Below are positions 1 to 7,320 of a DNA stretch of 64,000 nt, one piece after another. Position numbers and translations under genes: made by a program. Each line of letters opens with the position of its first letter. The first letter of the stretch is position 1. The notes below the pieces were generated by a model. The model had not been told where the DNA came from, did no database searches, and saw only the letters and a program-made list of their open reading frames with translations. Source of the stretch: Microbacterium sp. LCT-H2 (GTDB lineage Bacteria > Actinomycetota > Actinomycetes > Actinomycetales > Microbacteriaceae); the NCBI RefSeq assembly GCF_001866135.1, contig NZ_MODW01000001.1:372001-436000 (forward strand), written 5' to 3'.

Positions 1-631
1 TGTCGTCGCGCACGGCCACCCCGTGCAGGTACGTCAGCGGCGTTCCCTCCAGGGCATCCGGATCGATGTCGGCGGTCACGGCGAGGATGCCCGCGGGCTC
101 CTCGTCGCCGAGGGCTTTGAGGCGGGCGTGCTCCTCCGGCGGGATGGCGGCGATGTGCGCCTGGATGTGCGGATTGACGCCGACGTGGACGAGCGGGACC
201 TCCGCGGCATGGCCGACGAGGACGAACGCAGGGCGGTGGTTGATGGTGACATCCATCGGGGTGCTCCCTTCGACGCTCAGGCGGAACCGGAGCGTGGGTT
301 GTGTGCGGAGAGGGCCCCCGTGCCGACGCGCGTCTGCCGGCCCGATGCCGTGCACGGCGCGGAACGCCCGGGCGAACGCCTCGGTCGACCCGTAGCCGTG
401 CCGAACGGCGACGGCGAGCAGACTCGGCGCGCCGGCGGCGAGCTCCGCGCCGGCGCGCGTCATCCGACGACGCCGCACGTACTCGGTCAACGGCATCCCG
501 GCGAGCGCCGAGAACATCCGGCGCAGGTGGTACTCGGTGGTGCCGTGTGCGCGGGCGAAGGCGGCGACGTCGATCTCCTCACCGCGGTCTGCGTCGACGA
601 GGTCGACCAGGGCGTTGAGCGTGCCGATCAC
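1..631 (-). CDS. AraC-family regulator with GyrI-like effector domain (3' end cut by window)
   Basis: The reading frame starts at a GTG at 631 and runs off the left edge, so about 210 residues are visible. A purine-rich AGGAGG lies just upstream and decides the start. The first ~100 residues form a two-helix-turn-helix AraC DNA-binding domain, with the second recognition region reading GYGSTEAFARAFRAVHG. After residue ~120 a GyrI-like small-molecule-binding domain begins at MDVTINHRPAFVLVGHAAEV. Proteins of this layout (DNA-binding domain first, effector domain second) are typically drug- or metabolite-responsive activators. No target gene can be named, because the neighbour at 716 reads the same way but is a transporter subunit with its own context. 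Confidence 0.85.
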   Translation of the reverse strand, partial: MIGTLNALVDLVDADRGEEIDVAAFARAHGTTEYHLRRMFSALAGMPLTEYVRRRRMTRAGAELAAGAPSLLAVAVRHGYGSTEAFARAFRAVHGIGPADARRHGGPLRTQPTLRFRLSVEGSTPMDVTINHRPAFVLVGHAAEVPLVHVGVNPHIQAHIAAIPPEEHARLKALGDEEPAGILAVTADIDPDALEGTPLTYLHGVAVRDD

Positions 632-715
632 GGGGGTCCTCCTTTCCCCCTCATCGTCTCGCCGCCGCCCATCCGCGCACCCGACCGTTCCGACCCGATG
701 CGATCGGGTCGGTGA

Positions 716-850
716 TCAGAGCTCGACCGGGACCGCCGGCTCCGTGTCCTCCACCTCCGGGTGACGGGCGAGGTTCACCACGGCCGCAAGGAGGCCGCCC
801 CACACCGTGACCATGGCGATGATCATCATGACGATCGCGGTGGTGGTCAT
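716..850 (-). CDS. metS: MetS-type small subunit of methionine/alanine importer
   Basis: This is a 44-residue protein. It has one hydrophobic helix (residues ~5-27, IVMMIIAMVTVWGGLLAAVV) and a short acidic tail after NLARHPEVED. Its ATG overlaps the TGA of the upstream transporter gene (ATGA, 847-850), so the two are translationally coupled. In Corynebacterium glutamicum a small single-helix protein, MetS, is encoded directly after the NSS transporter MetP and is needed for methionine and alanine uptake. The size, single helix and overlap match that arrangement. The role here is inferred from family and position. Confidence 0.8.
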   Translation of the reverse strand: MTTTAIVMMIIAMVTVWGGLLAAVVNLARHPEVEDTEPAVPVEL

Positions 851-2466
851 GCGCCCGCTCCCTTCGTCTGCGCCGCCGGGACGGCGATGCTCGTCGTCTC
901 CGGGTCGGCGGCGTACTCCTCCTGGTCCAGGAAGTCGTCGTACCCGACGTCGTCCTTGGCGCGCGAGCGCCTGCTCCACGGCACCAGGGACAACAGCACT
1001 CCCCCGATCACCAGGGTGATGACCATGCCCCAGCCGAACACGCCGAGGAACCAGCCGGGGTAGCCGCTGTACGGCTCGGCGATCTTCGTCAGGAGTTCCG
1101 TGATCAGCAGGTAGCCGAGCACGAGCGGGGCCAGGACCCCCACGAGCAGGCGCCAGAGCAGCCCGACCCGGAAGCTGGATCGCCGGTTGAGGTGCTCCTG
1201 CAGCTGCGGCAGCCTGTGCAGCACCCACGCCACCACGATCACCGCGACGAGGGCGACTGCCATGATGCCGAAGGCGTTGACGAAGGCGTCGGTGGTGTCG
1301 AGCACCGACAGCGCGGTGGTGGTGGAGAAGAGGGCCATCGAGATGACGGCGAGCGGGATGGAGACGATGAGGGTGGTGCGCACCCGTCCCCACCCGAGCT
1401 TGTCCTGCAGGGCGGCCACGATCACTTCGAGGATCGAGATGAGCGAGGTCACCCCCGCGAAGACGAGGGCACCGAAGAACAGCACGCCGATGATCGAGCC
1501 GCCGGTCGCCTGCGACACGATCGTGGGGAAGGCGACGAACGCGAGACCGATGCCCGAGGTCGCGACGCCGGAGACATCCGTGCCCTGTGCCTGGGCCATG
1601 AACCCGAGGGCGGCGAACACGCCGATGCCGGCGAGGATCTCGAAACCGGAGTTGGCGAACGCGACCACGAGTCCGGAGCCGGTGAGATCGGTCTTGCGCT
1701 TGAGGTAGGACGCGTACGTCACCATGATCCCGAACGCGACGGACAGCGAGAAGAAGATGTGGCCGTAGGCGGAGGCCCACACGGCCGGGTCGGCGAGCGC
1801 CTCCCAGTTCGGCGTGAAGAACGCATTCAGACCGTCCAAGGCGCCAGGGAGGAAGAGGGCCTGCACGACGAGCACCGCGAACATGAGAGTGAGCAGCGGC
1901 ATCAGGATCATGTTGGCGCGCCCGATGCCGCGCTTGACGCCGAGCGCCATGATGATGATGACGATCAGCCACACCGCGATCAGCGGCAGCCCCACCTGCG
2001 GCACGAACTCCGCGGACAGGCCGACCTTCGCGACGTCGGCGGACTTCAGGAACTCGACGAAGAAGAAGTCGTTCTCGTTGCCCGCACCCCAGGTGAGCTG
2101 CGCGGAGAACCAGGTGTACATGCCCGCCCACGCCACGATCACGGCGTAGTACACCGCGATGACGACGCAGATCAGCACCTGCCACCAGCCCAGCGGTTCG
2201 GCGGCCCGGTGCAGGCGTCGGAACGCGAGAGGCGCGGAGCCTCGGAACCGGTGGCCGATCGCGTAGTCGAGGAACAGCAGCGGGATGCCGGCGGTCAGCA
2301 GCGCGCACAGGTACGGAATGAGGAACGCACCGCCGCCGCCTTCGTAGGCGACGTAGGGGAAGCGCCAGATGTTCCCGAGACCCACGGCCGAGCCGATCGC
2401 CGAGAGGATGAACACGTTCCGCGAGCCGAAGGTCTCGCGCTGCGGGGTCTGGGTCGGTTCAGGCAT
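847..2466 (-). CDS. metP: Sodium-dependent NSS-family amino-acid importer (MetP-like)
   Basis: This is a 539-residue multi-spanning membrane protein of the neurotransmitter:sodium symporter family. The first helix carries the family signature GSAVGLGNIWRFPYV at about residues 25-39. This segment forms part of the Na+/substrate site in the family and includes the unwound region near G-L-G-N. About eleven to twelve hydrophobic segments follow, ending near residue 495 with a charged cytoplasmic tail. The start MPEPTQTPQRETFGSRNVF is the usual short N-terminus before helix 1. With the overlapping metS gene it should form a Na+-coupled methionine/alanine importer in the plasma membrane. Substrate specificity is inferred from the metS partner, not from residues. 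Confidence 0.88.
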   Translation of the reverse strand: MPEPTQTPQRETFGSRNVFILSAIGSAVGLGNIWRFPYVAYEGGGGAFLIPYLCALLTAGIPLLFLDYAIGHRFRGSAPLAFRRLHRAAEPLGWWQVLICVVIAVYYAVIVAWAGMYTWFSAQLTWGAGNENDFFFVEFLKSADVAKVGLSAEFVPQVGLPLIAVWLIVIIIMALGVKRGIGRANMILMPLLTLMFAVLVVQALFLPGALDGLNAFFTPNWEALADPAVWASAYGHIFFSLSVAFGIMVTYASYLKRKTDLTGSGLVVAFANSGFEILAGIGVFAALGFMAQAQGTDVSGVATSGIGLAFVAFPTIVSQATGGSIIGVLFFGALVFAGVTSLISILEVIVAALQDKLGWGRVRTTLIVSIPLAVISMALFSTTTALSVLDTTDAFVNAFGIMAVALVAVIVVAWVLHRLPQLQEHLNRRSSFRVGLLWRLLVGVLAPLVLGYLLITELLTKIAEPYSGYPGWFLGVFGWGMVITLVIGGVLLSLVPWSRRSRAKDDVGYDDFLDQEEYAADPETTSIAVPAAQTKGAGA

Positions 2467-2517
2467 GCCCGCGAGGATACCCGAACCGGGGCACCCGGGC
2501 GACTCGCCCGGCCGCGC

Positions 2518-3309
2518 TCACAGCATCGCGGTCAGCACCCCGCCGTCCGCCCGCAGCGCGGCGCCGTTCGTCGCCGATGCGCGGACGCTGGAGAGGTAGA
2601 CGACGAGGTCGGCGACCTCGGCCGGATCGAGGAAGCGCCCCAGCAGTGTGGTCGTGTTCTGTCCGATGATCGCCTCCTTCATCACCTCCTCGGAGACGGA
2701 CCGGGCCTCGGCGACCGCGGCGACGCTCGCCGCGACCCCCTCCGAGTAGGTCGGGCCGCCCAGGACGGTGTTCACCGTCACGCCGGTGCCGCGGGTGAGT
2801 TTGGCCAGCCCGTTCCCGAGCGCGATCATCGCGGCCTTCGTCACGCCGTAGTGCACCATGTCGGCCGGGACGTTGACGCCGGACTCGCTGCTGACGAAGA
2901 CGATGCGCCCCCAGCCCCGTTCCCCCATCCCCGGCAGGAGAGAGCGGGAGAGGCGCACGCCGCTCATCACGTTCACCTCGAAGTAGCGCGCCCAGTCCTC
3001 GTCGGCGACGTCCGCGAAGTCGGCGAGACCGAAGAGACCGACGTTGTTGACGAGGATGTCGACGTCACCGAGCCGCTCCGTCAGCCGCGCCACCTGCGAC
3101 GGGTCGGTGAAGTCCGCGGCGATCCCGGACACGGTCACCTCCGGGTGCGCGAGTGCCAGCACGCCGACCGCCGCGTCGACCCGTCCCTCGTCACGACCGT
3201 TGATCACGACATCGACCCCCTCGGCGGCGAGAGCGGACGCGACCGCGTATCCGATCCCCTGGCTCGATCCGCTGATGAACGCCCTCTTGCCGCGCAGCCC
3301 CAGTTCCAT
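2518..3309 (-). CDS. Short-chain dehydrogenase/reductase (FabG-like)
   Basis: The product is 263 residues from the ATG at 3309, which is preceded by GAGGGAG on the coding strand; an upstream in-frame extension has no ribosome-binding site. It is a classical SDR. The nucleotide-binding motif is GSSQGIG near residue 12, NNVG marks the conserved Asn-Asn-x-Gly, and the catalytic Ser-Tyr-Lys lie in VSSESGVNV..HYGVTKAA. It therefore should carry out NAD(P)H-dependent oxidoreduction of a carbonyl or alcohol, substrate unknown. It is divergent from a MarR-family gene, and two copies of a palindrome occupy the shared upstream region, so it is probably the direct target of that repressor. Confidence 0.85.
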   Translation of the reverse strand: MELGLRGKRAFISGSSQGIGYAVASALAAEGVDVVINGRDEGRVDAAVGVLALAHPEVTVSGIAADFTDPSQVARLTERLGDVDILVNNVGLFGLADFADVADEDWARYFEVNVMSGVRLSRSLLPGMGERGWGRIVFVSSESGVNVPADMVHYGVTKAAMIALGNGLAKLTRGTGVTVNTVLGGPTYSEGVAASVAAVAEARSVSEEVMKEAIIGQNTTTLLGRFLDPAEVADLVVYLSSVRASATNGAALRADGGVLTAML

Positions 3310-3344
3310 CCGTCTCCCTCTCACTTCCGCGGGCGTCCCGCATA

Positions 3345-3393
3345 ACTTGCCTGAGCAAGTCATACTAATCACGTCTCACTTTCCTGAGCAAGC
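3345..3393. promoter_or_regulatory. Two palindromic operator sites between SDR and marR genes
   Basis: Site 1 at 3345-3360 is a perfect palindrome, ACTTGC-CTGA-GCAAGT. Site 2 at 3378-3393 reads ACTTTC-CTGA-GCAAGC and is a degenerate copy. The sites are 33 bp apart, about three helical turns, on the same face of the DNA, between the divergent starts at 3309 and 3426. MarR-family dimers bind palindromes of this size, so control of both genes by the MarR protein is the simplest reading. Confidence 0.65.
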
Positions 3394-3425
3394 GAAGAGC
3401 ACGGCTCGACCGCTACGGTGGAGGA

Positions 3426-3917
3426 ATGTCGTCATCCTCCCCCGCCCCCTTGAGCACTGAAGAGATGGACGTCTGGTCGGCACTCGCGACGCTCCTCGAA
3501 CGGCTCCCCACGGCCCTCGACGCGCAGCTGCAGCGCGACAGCGGACTGACCCACTTCGAGCACGGCATCCTCTACGCCCTCGATGCGGCGCCGGAGCGCA
3601 CGCTCCGCCTCAGCGTCCTCGCCGGCTACGCGAACAGCACGCTGTCCCGACTCTCCCGTGCGGTTACCCGCCTGGAGGCGAAAGGCTGGGTCCGTCGCGA
3701 GGTCGATGCGGAGGACGGGCGCTTCACCCTCGGCCTCCTCACCGACGCCGGCCACCGGAAGGTCGAGGAGTCGACCCCCGCACACCAGGCTCTCATCCGC
3801 CGCGTCGTCTTCGACACCCTGACCCGGGCGCAGGCCCGGCAGCTCGGCGCGGCGAGCCGGAAGATCTCCGCCGCGCTCTCCCCCGACCCGACCTGGGCGC
3901 CGGGGGCGCAGGGGTGA
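3426..3917 (+). CDS. MarR-family transcriptional regulator
   Basis: This is a 163-residue winged helix-turn-helix protein. The start ATG at 3426 follows GGTGGAGGA. The MarR pattern is visible: LTHFEHGILYALDAAPERTL leads into the DNA-recognition helix region GYANSTLSRLSRAVTRLEAKGWVRR, and the wing DAEDGRFTLGLLTDAG follows. Helices at both ends provide the dimer interface in this family. It is divergent from the SDR gene with two palindromes between them, so it probably represses both itself and the SDR until a ligand is bound. The ligand is unknown. Confidence 0.87.
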   Translation: MSSSSPAPLSTEEMDVWSALATLLERLPTALDAQLQRDSGLTHFEHGILYALDAAPERTLRLSVLAGYANSTLSRLSRAVTRLEAKGWVRREVDAEDGRFTLGLLTDAGHRKVEESTPAHQALIRRVVFDTLTRAQARQLGAASRKISAALSPDPTWAPGAQG

Positions 3918-3940
3918 GGAGGACCCACCCGCAGGCGAGA

Positions 3941-4038
3941 ACACGAAAGCCCCGGCGAGCGGACTCGTCGGGGCTTCTCCGTGCGGAGACGAGGGGATTT
4001 GAACCCCTGGTCCCCGTGAGGGGACTCCACCTTAGCAG
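3941..4038. repeat. attL-like 98-bp direct repeat (tRNA-Ser 3' end plus terminator)
   Basis: This 98-bp segment matches 7026-7123 with only two mismatches that I can see. It contains the 3' half of tRNA-Ser(GCT) from the anticodon region onward (minus strand) plus the downstream hairpin terminator. The tRNA sequence stops after CTTAGCAG and is followed by unrelated DNA, so this copy is not a complete tRNA. It marks the left boundary of an integrated element. Confidence 0.88.
3947..3976 (-). terminator. Terminator hairpin in left att repeat
   Basis: The arms AAGCCCCGGCGAG and CTCGTCGGGGCTT pair with one mismatch around a 4-nt loop. It is the duplicate of the terminator behind tRNA-Ser(GCT) and may now serve as the 3' terminator of the convergent marR transcript. 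Confidence 0.6.
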
Positions 4039-4392
4039 TGCCTTGGGACGCGCCTGCCGGGCGGGAGTCTTGGGTCGGTGCACGAGACGCCGCGCTAGTG
4101 CAACACACTCGACGACCTCACTCCCCTGACACCCCTTGGCGGACGGAGGCAACCGATGGAGGGTCTGGCGCAACTGGGAGCAGACATCGACGGGCGAAGG
4201 CGTGAGACCATGTGGCGCCGTGTTTCGGCAGGCGAATCTGAGCGCAGAAACGCACTCGTGTGGTACCTATCGCGTTTCTGGTGCGCTCGAAGCAACTACA
4301 CGCGGCTCGCCGGAGGATCTGAGCAACGCTCTACGCGATCGGGGAATAGCATCTATGCCCTAGTCGACGAAACGACATCACCATGCCGCTGT
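4039..4392. other. Island left flank with no recognisable gene
   Basis: This 354-bp stretch lies between the left att repeat and the 3' end of the endonuclease gene. A plus-strand frame from 4156 is open for about 97 codons, but it has no convincing ribosome-binding site, overlaps the endonuclease 3' end and matches no family I know. I see nothing else supportable here. Confidence 0.4.
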
Positions 4393-5313
4393 CTAGCGAC
4401 TAATCTGCGCGTCCCAACGGGCGGCCCACTCGGCAGCCAAGGCCGGTAGCTCTCGAACCGTCTCCCTGCCGAAGATCGCGTGACCAACTTTGCCCATGTT
4501 TACGAGGTCCACCAGGCGACAGCTGTAGCTCTTTCCCTTGGTCCACCAGGAATCGTATGCATCAACGATGATGATGTGGTCGATCGGAACGCCGGTAACG
4601 CTTTCAACTTCGGCGCGCTCGTAGCCATCGAGAGCGGTGATGTACACGGCGTCCGAGATCTTCGACCCAAAGCTTGTCGTGTAGTAGTACTCCTTAATCT
4701 CCCACATCGCCAGGGGATTCACTGTCGACGGCATCGACCCATCCATGCGACGGGACATCGCAGCGTAGAGCGTCCCCTCAAAGTCAATCACTGGTAACGC
4801 GCGCGGATCGTAATCGCACGGGCGCCCGTCGAGAGCGTGCGCGACGATGAGGTTAACGATGCCGGTCAAGTAGGCAGGCTGCCTCATAGCGCCTGACTGC
4901 TTGTTCATGGGCACCCGAACCGTGCTCTCCCGAACGAGGTAGTCAATCGCGAATACCTTGTCATCCTTGACCAACGAGCCCAGGTACTCCGCCCCAGTAT
5001 CTCTAACAACCTGGTTAAAGAGATCCGCGGCTTCGCTCGTGACCATCAAGTCATCTCGCACTTGGTGGTTGAGGATATCGGCCCGGTACTGGAAGTACTC
5101 CTCAAGCAGGACAGCCAAGTTGCTCGGCGCCAGAGCTGGCCCCAGCGCGTCAGTAGGACGGCCCAGCTTGGCCATTGCACGATGCATGTCGGCCAGCGTG
5201 AAAGCGGTAATCACACCACTACGCGGCCGCGACGAACCCAAGGCCTCTGTGACCGCCCGGACGTACGCCCAAAACACTGATCCTTGGGATCCGAATCGTG
5301 GGTCAGCCTGCAT
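4393..5313 (-). CDS. Type II restriction endonuclease (PD-(D/E)xK-like)
   Basis: The product is 306 residues. The best catalytic match is Asp191 followed 14 residues later by Glu205-Ile-Lys207 in the segment AMWEIKEYYYTT, which is the spacing of a PD-(D/E)xK nuclease core. A Glu179 in VIDFEGTL sits ahead of it. The gene follows the controller gene with an 11-bp overlap (start 5313, controller stop 5303-5305) and lies opposite a DNA-adenine methyltransferase, as expected for the cutting subunit of a Type II system. The recognition sequence cannot be read from the protein. It is assigned mainly by context, supported by the catalytic motif. Confidence 0.75.
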   Translation of the reverse strand: MQADPRFGSQGSVFWAYVRAVTEALGSSRPRSGVITAFTLADMHRAMAKLGRPTDALGPALAPSNLAVLLEEYFQYRADILNHQVRDDLMVTSEAADLFNQVVRDTGAEYLGSLVKDDKVFAIDYLVRESTVRVPMNKQSGAMRQPAYLTGIVNLIVAHALDGRPCDYDPRALPVIDFEGTLYAAMSRRMDGSMPSTVNPLAMWEIKEYYYTTSFGSKISDAVYITALDGYERAEVESVTGVPIDHIIIVDAYDSWWTKGKSYSCRLVDLVNMGKVGHAIFGRETVRELPALAAEWAARWDAQISR

Positions 5314-5542
5314 TTACTGCCTCCCTATATCGGGCAATCACGTCTTCTAGACGCGCACCAAGCGCGCCTGTGATCTCTTCTAGGTCCGAGAGCTCTACTC
5401 TGCGTTCGGCCGACTCATACTTCGAGACGAAGGACTGCGGCTTACCCAGGCGCGACGCTACCTCAGCCTGATTCAGACCCGCTTCCGCACGCATCGCAGC
5501 GAGTGTTTCTCCCAGTTTCGCCCGCCGCTGCTGCTTGTCCAC
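5303..5542 (-). CDS. Controller (C) protein of the restriction-modification system, XRE-type
   Basis: The protein is 79 residues from the GTG at 5542; longer in-frame starts would run through the operator. It is almost entirely a lambda-Cro/XRE helix-turn-helix: GLNQAEVASRLGKPQSFVSK with the recognition helix at QSFVSKYE, then LSDLEEITGALGARLEDVI. Controller proteins of Type II systems have this size, lie just upstream of and overlap the endonuclease gene, and delay endonuclease expression until the host DNA is methylated. A perfect inverted repeat 27 bp upstream is its probable binding site. Confidence 0.82.
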   Translation of the reverse strand: MDKQQRRAKLGETLAAMRAEAGLNQAEVASRLGKPQSFVSKYESAERRVELSDLEEITGALGARLEDVIARYREAVNAG

Positions 5543-5568
5543 GGGTTCACCGTGGCACCGCGGCGTCA

Positions 5569-5593
5569 CGTATCCGAAATTGGGATACGTGCT
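5569..5593. promoter_or_regulatory. C-box-like operator between controller and methyltransferase genes
   Basis: The arms CACGTATCC and GGATACGTG form a perfect 9-bp inverted repeat around the 7-nt spacer GAAATTG. It lies between the divergent starts of the controller (5542) and the methyltransferase (5606), so one dimer could act on both promoters. Confidence 0.7.
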
Positions 5594-5605
5594 AAGTTCG
5601 ATGTA

Positions 5606-6484
5606 ATGACACTCCCCGGCCTCGAACTTCCGCGCGTCGTCGCTCCCTTCAGGTCTCAACTCCTGAAGTGGATCGGAAACAAGCAACGGATGGCGCACTC
5701 GATCGCGAACCTGTTCCCCACGGACATGGCGGCGTACCACGAGGTGTTCCTCGGATCGGGCGCGATCCTTGGAACCCTGGCACCTGAGCGTGGATATGGC
5801 TCTGATGTCCTACCTCCACTGATGGAAATCTGGCAGACACTCGCAGCAGACCCCGAGACTGTCAAGCGGTGGTACGCAGAGCGCAGGGAGGGCTGGGCGC
5901 CCGAAACGAAGTTGGAGCTCTACGAACGAGCCCGCGCTTCCTACAACGCGAGGCCTAATGGTGCAGATCTTCTCTACCTGAGCCGATCCTGCTACGGCGG
6001 CGTCATCAGATTCCGGAAGGCCGACGGTTACATGAGCACACCCTGCGGTGCTCACACTCCAGTCTCCGCGGACAAGTTCGCGGCCCGAGTTGATGAGTGG
6101 GCGCATCGCACGCAGAACGTGAAGTTCGATCTACTGGACTTCAGGGACGCGATCGCCCGCGCCGAAGCCGGCGACGTCGTTTACTGCGATCCGCCCTATT
6201 CAGACAGTCAGACAATCCTGTACGGCGCACAAGCATTTAACCTCCACGACTTGATCGAGCAGATCGACCTGGCAAAGTCGCGTGGCGTGCGGGTTGCACT
6301 CAGCATCGACGGAACGAAGAAGTCCGGTCTGCACACGGTCCTGCACGACTTTCCAGAGCACTTATTCGAGACAGAAGTTGCTGTGACAGTCGGCCGAAGC
6401 ATGCTCCGTCGCTTTCAGATGACTGGAGAGACTCTCGAAGCTGAGGTAGTCCGGGACCGCCTGCTGCTGACGTACCCGGCTTGA
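5606..6484 (+). CDS. Dam-type (D12 class, alpha) DNA adenine methyltransferase
   Basis: The protein is 292 residues from the ATG at 5606; an upstream frame to 5552 would overlap the operator. Motif order is that of the D12/Dam class: motif X QLLKWIGNKQRM at 19-30, the SAM-binding FLGSGAILGTL at 48-58, and the catalytic DPPY at 195-198 in VVYCDPPYSD. It should transfer a methyl group from S-adenosylmethionine to N6 of adenine in the site cut by the adjacent endonuclease. It is transcribed away from the controller/endonuclease pair and shares their operator region. Base composition is lower in G+C than in core genes, consistent with transfer. Confidence 0.9.
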   Translation: MTLPGLELPRVVAPFRSQLLKWIGNKQRMAHSIANLFPTDMAAYHEVFLGSGAILGTLAPERGYGSDVLPPLMEIWQTLAADPETVKRWYAERREGWAPETKLELYERARASYNARPNGADLLYLSRSCYGGVIRFRKADGYMSTPCGAHTPVSADKFAARVDEWAHRTQNVKFDLLDFRDAIARAEAGDVVYCDPPYSDSQTILYGAQAFNLHDLIEQIDLAKSRGVRVALSIDGTKKSGLHTVLHDFPEHLFETEVAVTVGRSMLRRFQMTGETLEAEVVRDRLLLTYPA

Positions 6485-7025
6485 ACCGAACCAGTCGGAT
6501 TAGAGAACTCAGGGCTCTCTCGCTCGAGGTCGGAGGTAGCGCGCAATACGTCTGCGGAGCCCAGCGTCTCCGGAGCGAGAGTTTCAATCGAATGTACCCG
6601 GGGCGCCATATCTCAAAATCAAGCTGCAGCTCTCTAGCAAGCGACCAGATCTTAGCGCCGTCGGCGTTGCCGACATCAGACAACTCCCTCCCGTTCTGGC
6701 AAGCTCAAATCGGGAGTTCCTTCGATGTCTCGTGCATGCGCGAGCCAGACGCGGTCACTCAGCGCGCCGCGGAGGAAGCCTCAAACCCACAGCCGTCGAC
6801 CCAACGACTCACCTGATTGCTGCACCTGTATGCTCGCCAGTCGGGCCATCTCGTTGGTGGGCGCATCGCGATTGACCGCGACTTGTGACTCGATCGCCCC
6901 CACTGCGCCGATTCCCCTGCCGTCCTTTCATGCTTCGGTCGACACTGAGCAGGAACTCGTGAGGTCCGTGCCGGCGTCAAAAACGCGTGTACGACCGAGT
7001 TCCGACATCAGCGAGGGCGGGACTC
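6485..7025. other. Island right flank, 541 bp with no recognisable gene
   Basis: Short open frames occur on both strands, but none has a start with a ribosome-binding site or a protein I recognise. There is no integrase or excisionase remnant that I can identify. The stretch ends at the right att repeat. Confidence 0.4.
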
Positions 7026-7123
7026 ACACGAAAGCCCCGGCGAGCGGACTCGTCGGGGCTTCTCAGTGCGGAGACGAGGGGATTTGAACCCCTGGTCCCC
7101 GTAAGGGGACTCCACCTTAGCAG
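7026..7123. repeat. attR-like 98-bp direct repeat within tRNA-Ser(GCT)
   Basis: This is the second copy of the island boundary repeat. It covers the tRNA 3' half and its terminator. Here it joins the chromosomal tRNA 5' half (7124-7157) and so restores a full tRNA. It differs from the left copy at one base before the tRNA 3' end and one base in the variable arm. Confidence 0.88.
7032..7061 (-). terminator. Terminator of tRNA-Ser(GCT)
   Basis: The arms AAGCCCCGGCGAG and CTCGTCGGGGCTT enclose a 4-nt loop and sit 8 bp beyond the tRNA 3' end on the minus strand. Confidence 0.7.
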
Positions 7124-7157
7124 GGTGGTGCACTAGGCCGGACTATGCGACGTCTCC
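7069..7157 (-). tRNA. tRNA-Ser (anticodon GCT)
   Basis: The minus strand folds into a class II tRNA of 89 nt. The acceptor stem is GGAGACG/CGTCTCC with discriminator G; CCA is not encoded. The anticodon stem-loop CACCCTGCTAAGGTG gives anticodon GCT, and the T-arm is CAGGGGTTCAAATCCCCT. The long variable arm is typical of serine. Its 3' half is duplicated at 3941-4038 as an island boundary. Confidence 0.95.
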
Positions 7158-7320
7158 AGGCATCCGGCTCGAGAGCACGGATGCACCCCACCATCATAAC
7201 GGGTCCGGCGCGTGGTCACGAACCGCCGGGCTCGGATGATCCCCGGAGCCGGCCGCATGCCCTGCGATACTGGCCGCACGTTGCGAGGGTCCGGCCCCCG
7301 CGGACGCGAGAGGAGACGCC

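Larger units (their letters stand above)
3941..7123. mobile_element. Small genomic island at tRNA-Ser(GCT) carrying a restriction-modification system
   Basis: The island is delimited by 98-bp direct repeats covering the tRNA-Ser 3' half. The intact tRNA is rebuilt at the right end. The interior is visibly less G+C-rich and lacks the strong GC third-position bias of its neighbours. It encodes a restriction endonuclease, a controller protein and a DNA methyltransferase, and I recognise no integrase, relaxase or phage gene. It was therefore either mobilised by an integrase supplied in trans or has lost its own. Confidence 0.8.

Noticed and set aside
1192..3345. Long plus-strand open frame (717 codons) opposite the transporter and SDR genes
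   Set aside because: It is antisense to two well-supported genes and its residues are Arg/Asp/Glu/His-rich low complexity, an artefact of GC-biased codons.
3984..4038. Truncated tRNA considered as a functional second tRNA-Ser
   Set aside because: It lacks the acceptor 5' strand, D-arm and anticodon 5' stem, so it is only the duplicated 3' half.
4156..4449. 97-codon plus-strand frame at the island left end
   Set aside because: It lacks a ribosome-binding site, overlaps the endonuclease 3' end and matches nothing recognisable.
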